This document shows positions 1 to 7,872 of a DNA stretch of 63,603 nucleotides, piece after piece; the stretch's first letter is position 1; each line of letters opens with the position of its first letter. The notes under the pieces were generated by a model. It ran no database searches and was not told the DNA's origin. It saw only the letters and a program-made list of their open reading frames with translations. The DNA is from Paracoccaceae bacterium (GTDB taxonomy: Bacteria; Pseudomonadota; Alphaproteobacteria; Rhodobacterales; Rhodobacteraceae): contig JASBSV010000132.1 in NCBI GenBank assembly GCA_030148745.1, positions 1 to 63,603 on the forward strand, given 5' to 3'. The translations under genes and the position numbers were made by a program.

Positions 1-1482
1 TTCAGCACCGGCGATGCCGAGGCTGTGGCGACCGATACCACAACGCTTCTGGCGGCGGCGGAAACGGCGATCGGGCGTTCGGCGAAAACCCTGTCACAGG
101 TTGACGCGGCAAGGCTTGAGGTAACGTTGCGCCGGGCACAGCGGGGCGCGCTCGAGCTGAAGATCGTGGCGCTTATGGTCAAGATCAATGCCGCCCAGAT
201 GGCCAATGCAATCTCTGGCTCGAACGGGTTTGTTAGCGATCTTACGGCGCTGGTCGGAAACCTCAGTGATACTGTCGCGCGGGCCCAGCGGATGGCAACG
301 GTGATCATAGCACGCATCGCCGATGCCGCCGGTGATCTCGCCGACGCGGCCGCGGTCCTGCGACAGCAAAGCGCCGTGATGCAGGCGCTTAAGGAAAAGG
401 CCGATGCCCTTCTGCTAGAGCGTAACCGGCATCTTGACACCTTCAGTGCCGAGGCTGAAACGGTCGCACAGGCCTGCCAAAAGCAGATTGGCCGGCTGGT
501 GCCCTGTCTGCAATTTGCCGACGCCTTTACCCAGCGGCTGCATAACGCCAAACGCTTCATGGCCGAAGCGCAGGGCAAAACGCCCTTGGCGGTGCTGAGC
601 GCGCGGGATCTTGCGGCGCGCCAGATTGTCGAGCTTGCAGTGGATAACGGGCGGATCCGTGTCGATACCGAAGACGCACTCGACCAGATGCATCAGGTCG
701 TTTTTCGCTCGGCTCAGGTCCTGACGCCTGAGGGTAAAAGTGATGGAACCGGCGGCTGGCTTGCCGCCGCAGGTGAAATCGTGACCCGCAATGTTGAGCT
801 GATTGCGACGCTGCGCAGCTCTTTGTCGGCCAGTTTCGACAAGCTGGCGACGGCCGATGAAGCCATGGCCGACGTGGCAAGCGCTGTGCGTGAGTTCGAT
901 GCGCTGGCGATCACCCTCAATCTGGTGGCAATCAACGGGGCGATTGCTGCCTCGCAATCCTCTCAGGGCGGTCGGGCGGCCTATCTTCTGGCGACCGAGG
1001 TACAATCGGTGGCACGCAATTGCGCGGCGCAGCTGGAACAGACGCGTGGCGAACTTTCCGCTATCCAGACGTCGCTTTCCCAAGTTGATCGCGATGGGCT
1101 GGCAAAGCAGCTAGAGCGATTGTCAACGGTACAGGCCGATGTTCAGGCCGAGCGTGATGCCCAGCACGAGCGCATTGAAATAGGCCGGCAGGCGCAGGAA
1201 AATCTGGCCGAAAACCTGACCTCACTGATGGTGGCCTGCCGCGCCGCGCGCGAAACCATCCAGAAAAGCGCCGATATGGATGAGGCGCTGACAAAAATGG
1301 CATCGACCTTGCGCCCGGCGGAGGAGGTTGAGCATTCTCCCGAAAGCTCGGGCTGGATCAGGGCGTTTTATTCAACCACCGAAGAGCGCGACCTCCACGA
1401 CCAAATTCTGGGCGACGAGCGCGAGGAAGTTATCGACCCCTCCGGCGATCTGGACGACGATCTGGAAGGGTTTGTTCTGTAG
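1..1482 (+). CDS. Cytoplasmic MCP-like signalling protein (5' partial)
   Basis: The reading frame is open to the window edge. The first in-frame GTG is at 25, but the codons before it read as protein too, so the true start is probably outside the window. The visible 490 or so residues are mostly alpha-helical and alanine-rich, with no transmembrane segment. A stretch near residue 300 (motif LNLVAINGAIAAS, then GRAAYLLATEVQSVA) resembles the conserved signalling hairpin of methyl-accepting chemotaxis proteins (LLALNAAIEAARAGE...GRGFAVVADEV) in degenerate form. That suggests a soluble chemoreceptor-like or scaffold protein, perhaps contacting CheA/CheW. No sensory domain is recognised in the visible part. 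The C-terminus is acidic. The family assignment is tentative; the coding call is strong. Confidence 0.7.
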   Translation, partial: FSTGDAEAVATDTTTLLAAAETAIGRSAKTLSQVDAARLEVTLRRAQRGALELKIVALMVKINAAQMANAISGSNGFVSDLTALVGNLSDTVARAQRMATVIIARIADAAGDLADAAAVLRQQSAVMQALKEKADALLLERNRHLDTFSAEAETVAQACQKQIGRLVPCLQFADAFTQRLHNAKRFMAEAQGKTPLAVLSARDLAARQIVELAVDNGRIRVDTEDALDQMHQVVFRSAQVLTPEGKSDGTGGWLAAAGEIVTRNVELIATLRSSLSASFDKLATADEAMADVASAVREFDALAITLNLVAINGAIAASQSSQGGRAAYLLATEVQSVARNCAAQLEQTRGELSAIQTSLSQVDRDGLAKQLERLSTVQADVQAERDAQHERIEIGRQAQENLAENLTSLMVACRAARETIQKSADMDEALTKMASTLRPAEEVEHSPESSGWIRAFYSTTEERDLHDQILGDEREEVIDPSGDLDDDLEGFVL

Positions 1483-1523
1483 TCGGCGGCCTGCCGGGCA
1501 CTGCCCCGACCGGGGGCAATGGC

Positions 1524-2144
1524 TCAGAGCTCCGGCGCCGCTTTGGGGCTGTCTTCCACGATTTGCCCAGCCGCAGCGGTCTGAGCAGGTCCAATCGGCG
1601 CGGCGGCCTGTACATCCGCCTGCAAAATCTGTTCCGAAAAACCCTGAATCGCGGCCAGTATATCGGTCTCAGCAGCCGGCAGAAATTCTGCAAACTCTCC
1701 GGAAAATTCCCCGAACGCTGCCTTGTTGAGCGCATTAACGCCTGTCAGCACCGGTATCCCGCGCGACAGGGCCTCGGCGATGACATTGCGAAAACCGCGA
1801 CCCTCGGCCTCGTATTTGCCGAATTTGTTCAGGATCAGAAGGTCGGTCCGATCATTCAGCCGCGCTTCGACGCGCCGGGCGGCTTCGTCAAGCGCGCCCT
1901 GGTCAAGCCGGCAGCCCCGCGCATGTGTCCCAAGATCCTGACTGATCCGGATCACCGGACCGCCCGGCAGTACCTGCACATCCATGTCGCAAAGATGCCG
2001 TTGGGCGCGTTCGGAATTTATCTGAACAACTCCCGCCAACTGCCAGCCACACGCCATCAGATGCCGCGCGACGCCTGCCAAAAGACTGTCACTGGCGCCT
2101 GTTTCATTCATCGATATCGCAAATATTTTCATTCTGTTAGCCAT
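1524..2144 (-). CDS. DUF2478 family protein, last gene of the idr operon
   Basis: About 206 residues, 48 bases after idrA with this start, on the same strand. It resembles DUF2478 proteins, which are often encoded beside molybdate transport or molybdoenzyme genes and are distantly related to THEP1-type NTPases. The N-terminus (MKIFAISMNETGASDSLLAG) sits where a P-loop would be but has no GKS/T, so nucleotide binding is doubtful. The middle holds TDLLILNKFGKYEAEGRG, a conserved family segment, and the last 40 residues are alanine-rich. The start is uncertain: ATG codons at 2168, 2144 and 2132 are all possible and none has a clear ribosome binding site. I infer a role in molybdenum cofactor handling for the neighbouring oxidoreductase. 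Confidence 0.75.
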   Translation of the reverse strand: MANRMKIFAISMNETGASDSLLAGVARHLMACGWQLAGVVQINSERAQRHLCDMDVQVLPGGPVIRISQDLGTHARGCRLDQGALDEAARRVEARLNDRTDLLILNKFGKYEAEGRGFRNVIAEALSRGIPVLTGVNALNKAAFGEFSGEFAEFLPAAETDILAAIQGFSEQILQADVQAAAPIGPAQTAAAGQIVEDSPKAAPEL

Positions 2145-2192
2145 ATGTTTTGCGCTGCCGCCAGCCATTGCGGGCAGGCGGCAGCGATCTTG

Positions 2193-4856
2193 TCAGACCA
2201 CGGGTCGCGGTTTGAGAGACATTTCAAGGAAGCTGTGCTTGAACTGGGATTCGCCGATCCGCCGCAACACTCCGCGACCCAGTTTGTAGCGATAGTTCCC
2301 GCTGACCGGATCGGGCACCGCATGACAGACCGAGTTGGCCATCGAGCCGGGATAGTTGAACGATGCTTTGGCGACCCCCGGGCGCATCTCATCAGAAACG
2401 ATCGCGACGGCGACAAACTGACCGGTGGTGGTCTCAATATGACCCCGCTCCATAAGTCTAGTGAAGCTCAGATCGTCGCTCTTGATCCCGACGGGTGAGC
2501 CTGTCTGAACATAGACGGTATCATTGAATCCCTCGACCAGATCACCGGATTCGATCCCATGCGGCGCGGCATCGTCGGGGTGGATGAAGATGAACGGCCA
2601 GGGCCAGCGCTTGGCCAGATAGGGTTTGCGCAGATCGTCAAAGCCCGACTGCCATGTCTCGTTCACACGGCCATTGGTGATCCAGATCTCGCCCTTGTCG
2701 GGGCGCGGTTTGATCGCCTCGTAAAAATCGGACCAGCCGTCGTTGTTCCACGGTGTCTTCAGGATGTTGGCCTTGCCGGTCTGGGTGCCAAAGGCGTAAA
2801 GCCATTTCTGGTCATTGGTGACGCCCTCGACCTCACCCCAGTCGTTTGTCGGGTCATGCAGGCGCTTGGTGCCGATCAGCTGACCATCTTTGACCCGGAT
2901 CGGGGTTTGAATGCCGGTTGTCCCATATTCGCGCAGTTTCTCGTGGCCGCGTTTGCCTTCGGCCTTGGCTGCCACGGCAAGGGCGTGATAGTTCAGAACA
3001 CCGCCGCGTGAATAGCGCGAGGCCTCTTCAAAGATGTCGTTGGAATCCTTCCAGTCGAAGCCTTTGAAGCCCATCTTCTGGGCAAACTGCGAAATCGCGT
3101 ACCAATCGGGTTTGGCATCGCCCGGAGCGTCGTTGAACTTGGCATAAAGCCTCAGCCGGCGCTCGGCGTTGCAGCGCGTCAGATCCTGTTCGCCCCAGCC
3201 CGACGCGGGCAGAACGATATCGGCATATTGGGTGTTCAAGGGATCAACCGGATAGATATCGCTGTCGACCAGCACCATACCGCCGGATTCCACACGTTTG
3301 ATCAGGGTTTCGATCAGATGATCGCGATCAAGGTTGCTGGGATGGTGGGGATTGCGCACCGTCAGATCGGCCACACGGTCCGAAAGTTTCTGCGACGACA
3401 GCATCGCGGCGAACCATGTCAGGCCCACGGTCCACATAAAGCGCACCTTGCCGTCCATCACCCAGCGGTCAACGTTCAGCGATTTCTTGCGCCGGCCGGG
3501 GTATTTTTCCGGGCTGAGGAAGCCTTTCTTGCCGCCTGCGCCCATGCCGCCGCGCTGATGGCCACCGCCGCGCGACACGACCCGGCCGGGTCGGTTACCT
3601 GCACCATTGATCAGGGCCAGCGAGGCGAATGAGGCCGTGTTCATATAGTTGTTGGACCAGTAGTTGCCCTTTTCCAGCATGAACGAGGTTTTGGGCCGCG
3701 AGCCATCGGCGCGCGGTTTGGCGATCATCTCGGCTGCTTTCACGATCAGTTCGGGGTCGATCCCGGTGATGCGCGATGCCTCGGACAGCTCGGCCGCTTT
3801 TTCATTGGTGATGAACTTCTGGTAATCGTCCCAGTTGCTTTGCCAGCGGCCCCATGTCGTGCGCCACTGCCATTGGGTGTTGCGGGTGCCGCGGCCATAG
3901 CCGCTTTCGATCTCCCATTTATTGTTGGTCCATTTGTCGATGAACTCCTGATCCTGCCATCCGTTTTCGATGATGATCCGGGCCAAGGCCATATGCAGAA
4001 CCGTATCGGTGCCGGGAATGATCGGAAGCCACAGCCCCCCGTTTTTGAGTGCCCATTCAACGCCCATCGTGCGGTGCGGCGTGACAAAGATCATCTTTTT
4101 GTCCGGCACATCGCCATACATCATCCATTCAGTGAAAAGCACCGTCTTGGTCTCGTAAGGGTCAGTGCCCGAGATAAAGGCCACCTCGCATTTGCCCCAG
4201 TCGTCATAAGATGCCGAGAAGGAGTTGATCCCGCTGTCGTCCAGCCCGGCGGCATCATTGCCCGCCTGCGGCTTGTCATGCGGGGCATAGACCGGTGTGC
4301 CGATCGCCTGATTGACCAGTTTCGAGATCGCATAGGTGTTCTCGAAATATTCGTAGGAATAGGTTTTCATACCCCAGGCATGTTCGCCATGTTCCTTCAG
4401 CACATGTTTGGAAACTGCGGCCATGACATCGGTCGCCAGATCCCATGAAACAGGCGTCAGAACCCCGCCGATACGGATCATCGGGTGGGTCAGGCGCTCG
4501 CGCGTAGGGGTTTGGGGGTTATAGATCTTTTGCGCCAGGGTTCCGCCCCGCACCGAATAATTGCCGTTCCTGTTGACGACCTCGGCGTCCGGGTCGGGCA
4601 GGACGATCATATGGTGCTGGATGCCGTTATGCATCCCGATGTTATGTTGCGAGGCCGCGATCCACGGCGCGCCGCCGGTCGGAAAATCGACGCCAAAGGC
4701 GTTCTGATCCGCCTTGGTGCCGCCTTCGGTGCCGACGGGCCAGCGGTAAACCTTGTAACTGCACGCCACGATGCAATAGCTGCAGGCGGTGGTGATCACC
4801 TCGGCATCGGGGGGCGGAAGCGGGATATATTGGTTGTTGGTTACCGATTTTGACAT
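2193..4856 (-). CDS. idrA: Iodate reductase catalytic subunit (AioA-family molybdopterin oxidoreductase)
   Basis: An 887-residue bis-MGD molybdoenzyme of the DMSO reductase superfamily, closest by eye to arsenite oxidase AioA. C25-x2-C28-x3-C32 followed by S101 (in YSVRGG) where other family members have a fourth Cys predicts a [3Fe-4S] cluster as in AioA. The RGGGHQRGG segment (R429 to H433) matches the AioA R419/H423 region. The AioA segment carrying H195 and E203 is instead APHDKPQAGNDAAG, so arsenite is not the expected substrate. Neighbours are a Rieske subunit and two di-haem peroxidases, the published arrangement of iodate reductase (IdrABP1P2 of Pseudomonas sp. SCT and Denitromonas). 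There is no signal peptide; export would ride on the Tat signal of IdrB. It should reduce iodate in the periplasm. Substrate is inferred, family is firm. Confidence 0.88.
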   Translation of the reverse strand: MSKSVTNNQYIPLPPPDAEVITTACSYCIVACSYKVYRWPVGTEGGTKADQNAFGVDFPTGGAPWIAASQHNIGMHNGIQHHMIVLPDPDAEVVNRNGNYSVRGGTLAQKIYNPQTPTRERLTHPMIRIGGVLTPVSWDLATDVMAAVSKHVLKEHGEHAWGMKTYSYEYFENTYAISKLVNQAIGTPVYAPHDKPQAGNDAAGLDDSGINSFSASYDDWGKCEVAFISGTDPYETKTVLFTEWMMYGDVPDKKMIFVTPHRTMGVEWALKNGGLWLPIIPGTDTVLHMALARIIIENGWQDQEFIDKWTNNKWEIESGYGRGTRNTQWQWRTTWGRWQSNWDDYQKFITNEKAAELSEASRITGIDPELIVKAAEMIAKPRADGSRPKTSFMLEKGNYWSNNYMNTASFASLALINGAGNRPGRVVSRGGGHQRGGMGAGGKKGFLSPEKYPGRRKKSLNVDRWVMDGKVRFMWTVGLTWFAAMLSSQKLSDRVADLTVRNPHHPSNLDRDHLIETLIKRVESGGMVLVDSDIYPVDPLNTQYADIVLPASGWGEQDLTRCNAERRLRLYAKFNDAPGDAKPDWYAISQFAQKMGFKGFDWKDSNDIFEEASRYSRGGVLNYHALAVAAKAEGKRGHEKLREYGTTGIQTPIRVKDGQLIGTKRLHDPTNDWGEVEGVTNDQKWLYAFGTQTGKANILKTPWNNDGWSDFYEAIKPRPDKGEIWITNGRVNETWQSGFDDLRKPYLAKRWPWPFIFIHPDDAAPHGIESGDLVEGFNDTVYVQTGSPVGIKSDDLSFTRLMERGHIETTTGQFVAVAIVSDEMRPGVAKASFNYPGSMANSVCHAVPDPVSGNYRYKLGRGVLRRIGESQFKHSFLEMSLKPRPVV

Positions 4857-4872
4857 TTTCTGATGCTCCCTC

Positions 4873-5409
4873 TCAAACGCCCGAAGGGTTGCGGTTATAG
4901 CCGTAGAACAGCCCCATCACCCCCGTTGCCAGAATGTCATCGCCATCCTGTTCCAAAACGATTTGCGGCAGGCTGGCCGCCGAATGGCCCGATACGATCA
5001 TCCCGTGTTTGGTCAGATCGAAGGTCGACAGATGCAGTGGGCAGGGGCCCAGAACGCTGATCTCGGGCCGGAATGTGCTGGCGTCCAGATAGCCGCCCAT
5101 ATGCGGGCAGATGGTATTGAACGCCACGACCGAGCGGTTTTCGCCGATGCCCCCGCCGGCCGGTTCATTCAGCATGACCAGAATGTTTTCGATATCGTCA
5201 TTAGGGTAGGTGAATGAGACCGGAACGCCCGGTTTCAGCGCCGACATCTTGCCGATGGGCTTGTGGGCGTAAGAGCTGCTGACCAGCTCCTGAGCATCGG
5301 CACCCTGTCCGAATGTCGCCAGAACGGTGACGGCGCTGCCACCCAGGATCAGGAAGCTGCGGCGATCGACGCAGCCTATTGATTTCGATATTTTGGATTG
5401 CTCTGTCAT
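4873..5409 (-). CDS. idrB: Iodate reductase Rieske [2Fe-2S] subunit, Tat-exported
   Basis: 178 residues, 16 bases upstream of idrA. The N-terminus carries a twin-arginine signal (DRRSFLILGGSAVTVLATFG, ending near AQA/E), expected to carry the folded IdrA-IdrB complex to the periplasm. Rieske ligands are CPH (in CPHMGGYLD) and CPLH (in GPCPLHLST). In bc1 Rieske proteins each ligand loop holds an extra Cys forming a disulfide; here those positions are Gly and Leu, so the bridge is absent. Some arsenite oxidase small subunits also lack it. The role is electron transfer to the [3Fe-4S]/Mo centre of IdrA. The start overlaps the stop of the upstream peroxidase gene by 4 bases, indicating translational coupling. 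Confidence 0.88.
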   Translation of the reverse strand: MTEQSKISKSIGCVDRRSFLILGGSAVTVLATFGQGADAQELVSSSYAHKPIGKMSALKPGVPVSFTYPNDDIENILVMLNEPAGGGIGENRSVVAFNTICPHMGGYLDASTFRPEISVLGPCPLHLSTFDLTKHGMIVSGHSAASLPQIVLEQDGDDILATGVMGLFYGYNRNPSGV

Positions 5410-6527
5410 TTCGCGATCTCCGCCCAGGTTGCAGTTGCGGGAAGGTTGGGTTCGGTGACTGTCAGCGGTTCATCCATTGACAGCGCTTCTAGGAACGCGA
5501 CCAGATCGGTCTTTTCGGTAGCGGTCAGGCCAAGGGCCTTGAGGTTGGGGTTTCCCGCCCCGCCGCCGGCATCGTAGAAATCGACCACATCGGCCAGCGT
5601 CGCCATTGTGCCATTGTGCATATAGGGGTCGGTCCAGCGCAGCTCGCGCAGAGAGGGCACGCGGAACTTGCCGACGTCGCCCGGCCGCTTGGTCTTGAAA
5701 TACAGGCCCAGATCGCCCCCGGTTGTGTGATAGGTCGCTTCGGTCACGCCCTTGGCATAGATCTCGTAACGCTGGGTGATCTGGGACAGCGGATCGCCCG
5801 AAAATTCCGGTGCTGTCGGAACGCCGATGTCATAAAACCGCTGATTGCTGGCCAGCGCGCCGTTGTGACAGGCAATGCAGCCTCCTTTGCCGTTGAAAAC
5901 CTCCATCCCCGCCTTGGCCGAGGCTGACAGCGCTGATTTGTCGCCCGCCACATAGCGGTCAAAGGGCACTTTCTTGGGGTCGGTGACGATGGTGCGTTCA
6001 AAAGCGGCAATCGCGGCCCAGGCCTGTGCGGCATTTGGGTATTCGGTGCCAAAGACCTTCTTGAAGGCGGCCACATATTCGGGCGAAAATCGCAGACGCA
6101 TTTCGGCCATCGAGCCGTCAACGTTGCCGCCCACGGCCCCGCCGGCGGCCGTCTTAGCCTGCGCCTCAAGCGATTGCGAACTGCCGTCCCAGAACAGCTT
6201 GTTATAATAGGCGCTGTTCAGGATGGTCTGGGAATTGCGCCAGTGCATGCTGCCGGGATAGCCGAAAGATATCGTCCCCCCGTTGCCCCATCCTAGATCG
6301 GGCGAATGACAGGCCGAACAGGGCGATGAGGTGTCGCCCGACAGGCGGCCATCGAAAAACAGCTTTTTGCCAAGCTCTATCTTGTCCAGCGTCATCGGAT
6401 TGTCGACCGGGATCGGTGGCGGCGGCAAGGCGGCCAGAGGCGGCACACCGTCGCCGGCCATTGCGATCACTGGCGTGACTGCCAGTAATGCGAGCGGGCC
6501 AATGCTGTTCAGGAATTTGGCGATCAT
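5406..6527 (-). CDS. idrP1: Di-haem cytochrome c peroxidase family protein (IdrP1-like)
   Basis: 373 residues from the ATG at 6527, which has GAGGAG about 8 bases upstream; an upstream in-frame extension lacks a signal peptide and is rejected. A Sec signal peptide (residues 1 to about 24, ending AMA) precedes a MauG/CcpA-type peroxidase fold with two haem-binding motifs, CSACH (70-74) and CIACH (217-221). The C-terminal segment FRVPSLREL...PYMHNG is the usual CCP signature. In characterised iodate reductase loci two such proteins accompany IdrAB and are thought to dispose of H2O2 or reactive iodine intermediates made during iodate reduction. The P1/P2 labels follow gene order only (A, B, P1, P2) and could be reversed. 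The gene overlaps idrB by 4 bases. Confidence 0.85.
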   Translation of the reverse strand: MIAKFLNSIGPLALLAVTPVIAMAGDGVPPLAALPPPPIPVDNPMTLDKIELGKKLFFDGRLSGDTSSPCSACHSPDLGWGNGGTISFGYPGSMHWRNSQTILNSAYYNKLFWDGSSQSLEAQAKTAAGGAVGGNVDGSMAEMRLRFSPEYVAAFKKVFGTEYPNAAQAWAAIAAFERTIVTDPKKVPFDRYVAGDKSALSASAKAGMEVFNGKGGCIACHNGALASNQRFYDIGVPTAPEFSGDPLSQITQRYEIYAKGVTEATYHTTGGDLGLYFKTKRPGDVGKFRVPSLRELRWTDPYMHNGTMATLADVVDFYDAGGGAGNPNLKALGLTATEKTDLVAFLEALSMDEPLTVTEPNLPATATWAEIAK

Positions 6528-6538
6528 GATCTGTCTCC

Positions 6539-7672
6539 TCAGTTCTGGCCGGCTTGGCGAAGCTGGTAATCGGGCAGTTGCGGAACGCCGGCATCGGGCG
6601 CATCGCCGGTCAGGCTTTGCAGAAAGGCGACCAGATCGGATTGGTCCTGCGCGCTCAGACCCAGCGGTTTGATCCGCCTGTCCTTGTTCGCCACGCTGCC
6701 GCCGCCGTCGTTGTAAAAGGAGACCACATCGCCAAGCGTGGTATAGACGCCCGAATGCATGTAGGGGCCGGTTTGCCCGATATCCCAAAGCGACGGGGTG
6801 GCGAATTTTCCGATGCTGGCCTCATCTTTGGTGACGACGTAATTACCGACGTCCGAGCGCAGGTTCATATAGTTCGGCACGCCTTGGGTTGCGTAATGGC
6901 GCAAGAGGGTGATCTGGCGCTGGGCGGCTTCCTCGGTCGTGGCGGTAATCAGTTCGGGGTTATCGGGCGCGCCGGTTGCATGCACATCGCCATCCGACAG
7001 CATCGGGCCCGAATGGCAGGCCGCACAGCCCGCCTTGCCGGTGAACAGAGCAAGCCCGCGCAGGGCCGGTTCGTTCAGCGCGGTCTGGTCGCCATTCTGG
7101 TATTTGTCAAAGGGGGCGTTTTTGGTGCGGATCGTTTTGAGAAATTCGCCGATCGCGCCGTACATCTTGCCGCCGTAGGGATCACTTCCATAGGCCTTTT
7201 TGAACATCTCGACATATTCGGGAACCTGTTTCAGCCGTTCCTGTCCAAGCCGGCTGTCAAGGTTCATCGTATGCGCCTCGACCAGCATGTCGCGCACCAG
7301 CGTGCCCAGATCATTGCCGTCCAGCCGTGCGTCCCACATGAAAGTGTTGCGGCTGGCGACATTGAACAGATCCGGCGCGTTGCGGAAATACAAAACACCG
7401 GGATATCCGTCCGACAGCGCCTGACCGTCGCCCCAGCCCTTGGCGGGATCGTGACAGGTTGAGCATGAGACACCGGCATCCCCGGACATGCGCGCATCGA
7501 AAAACAACAGACGGCCCAGGGCGGCGCGATCAGGGTTGACCTTTGGCGCGGCGGGAAGCGGGCCCAGGGTGGGCGCCTCATCTGCCGCGGCGGGCAAAGC
7601 CAGTGCCACCAGCAAAAGCGCGGCGGACCCATTCATGCGGCTGGCAAAAGTCTTTGGTCGGTTTATATGCAT
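6539..7672 (-). CDS. idrP2: Di-haem cytochrome c peroxidase family protein (IdrP2-like)
   Basis: 377 residues from the ATG at 7672, preceded by AAGAGG at a good distance. It begins with a Sec signal peptide (SAALLLVALALPAAADE), so the mature protein is periplasmic. Haem motifs are CSTCH (70-74) and CAACH (216-220), and the C-terminus has the CCP signature FATPSLWDIG...PYMHSG. It is clearly paralogous to the next gene, with the first haem motif at the same position, but the two are diverged and not a recent copy. It is the promoter-proximal gene of the idr operon, 11 bases before the second peroxidase. The expected role is detoxification of peroxide or iodine intermediates. The P2 label is by gene order only. 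Confidence 0.84.
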   Translation of the reverse strand: MHINRPKTFASRMNGSAALLLVALALPAAADEAPTLGPLPAAPKVNPDRAALGRLLFFDARMSGDAGVSCSTCHDPAKGWGDGQALSDGYPGVLYFRNAPDLFNVASRNTFMWDARLDGNDLGTLVRDMLVEAHTMNLDSRLGQERLKQVPEYVEMFKKAYGSDPYGGKMYGAIGEFLKTIRTKNAPFDKYQNGDQTALNEPALRGLALFTGKAGCAACHSGPMLSDGDVHATGAPDNPELITATTEEAAQRQITLLRHYATQGVPNYMNLRSDVGNYVVTKDEASIGKFATPSLWDIGQTGPYMHSGVYTTLGDVVSFYNDGGGSVANKDRRIKPLGLSAQDQSDLVAFLQSLTGDAPDAGVPQLPDYQLRQAGQN

Positions 7673-7681
7673 TGCGCTGAC

Positions 7682-7731
7682 CTCTTGGCGGTAAAATCGG
7701 GTGCCTGACGCCCTGCGGGCCATGCCAAGAG
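7682..7731 (-). promoter_or_regulatory. Possible hairpin covering the idrP2 ribosome binding site
   Basis: CTCTTGGC (7682-7689) and GCCAAGAG (7724-7731) are exact inverted repeats 34 bases apart. In the mRNA read leftward, the downstream arm contains the AAGAG of the idrP2 ribosome binding site, ending about 10 bases before the ATG. The loop holds a second small stem (GCCC-GCA-GGGC). If the transcript starts upstream of 7731, the stem could mask the binding site and couple operon translation to a signal. This is seen only as sequence symmetry. Confidence 0.35.
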
Positions 7732-7788
7732 AGCGGGCCGCCCAGACCATCAGGTGCCCAAAGCCTAGCGCAGTGCGCCGCGCGAAAT

Positions 7789-7806
7789 GTTACCCCCAAG
7801 GTTACC
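7789..7806. promoter_or_regulatory. GTTACC direct repeat upstream of the idr operon
   Basis: GTTACC occurs at 7789-7794 and again at 7801-7806, a 12-base spacing close to one helical turn, within the 200 bases between the idrP2 start and the end of the kinase gene. OmpR-family regulators typically bind direct repeats spaced by about one turn, and an OmpR-family regulator is encoded at 10173-10898. This is a candidate operator only. Confidence 0.35.
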
Positions 7807-7872
7807 GGTTGCTACGAATTGTGGCAGAATGTGACAGCTGCCCGGCGCGCCGCAATGGTGCTTGCGCCCTCG

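Noticed and set aside
2559-3011. Long open frames antisense to idrA and to several other genes
   Set aside because: They are shadows of high-GC coding DNA; the opposite strand encodes a clear conserved enzyme and the antisense products match no family.
2193-4856. Arsenite oxidase (aioA) assignment
   Set aside because: The H195/E203 segment of AioA is not preserved, and two di-haem peroxidases adjoin the gene, which fits iodate reductase rather than arsenite oxidation.
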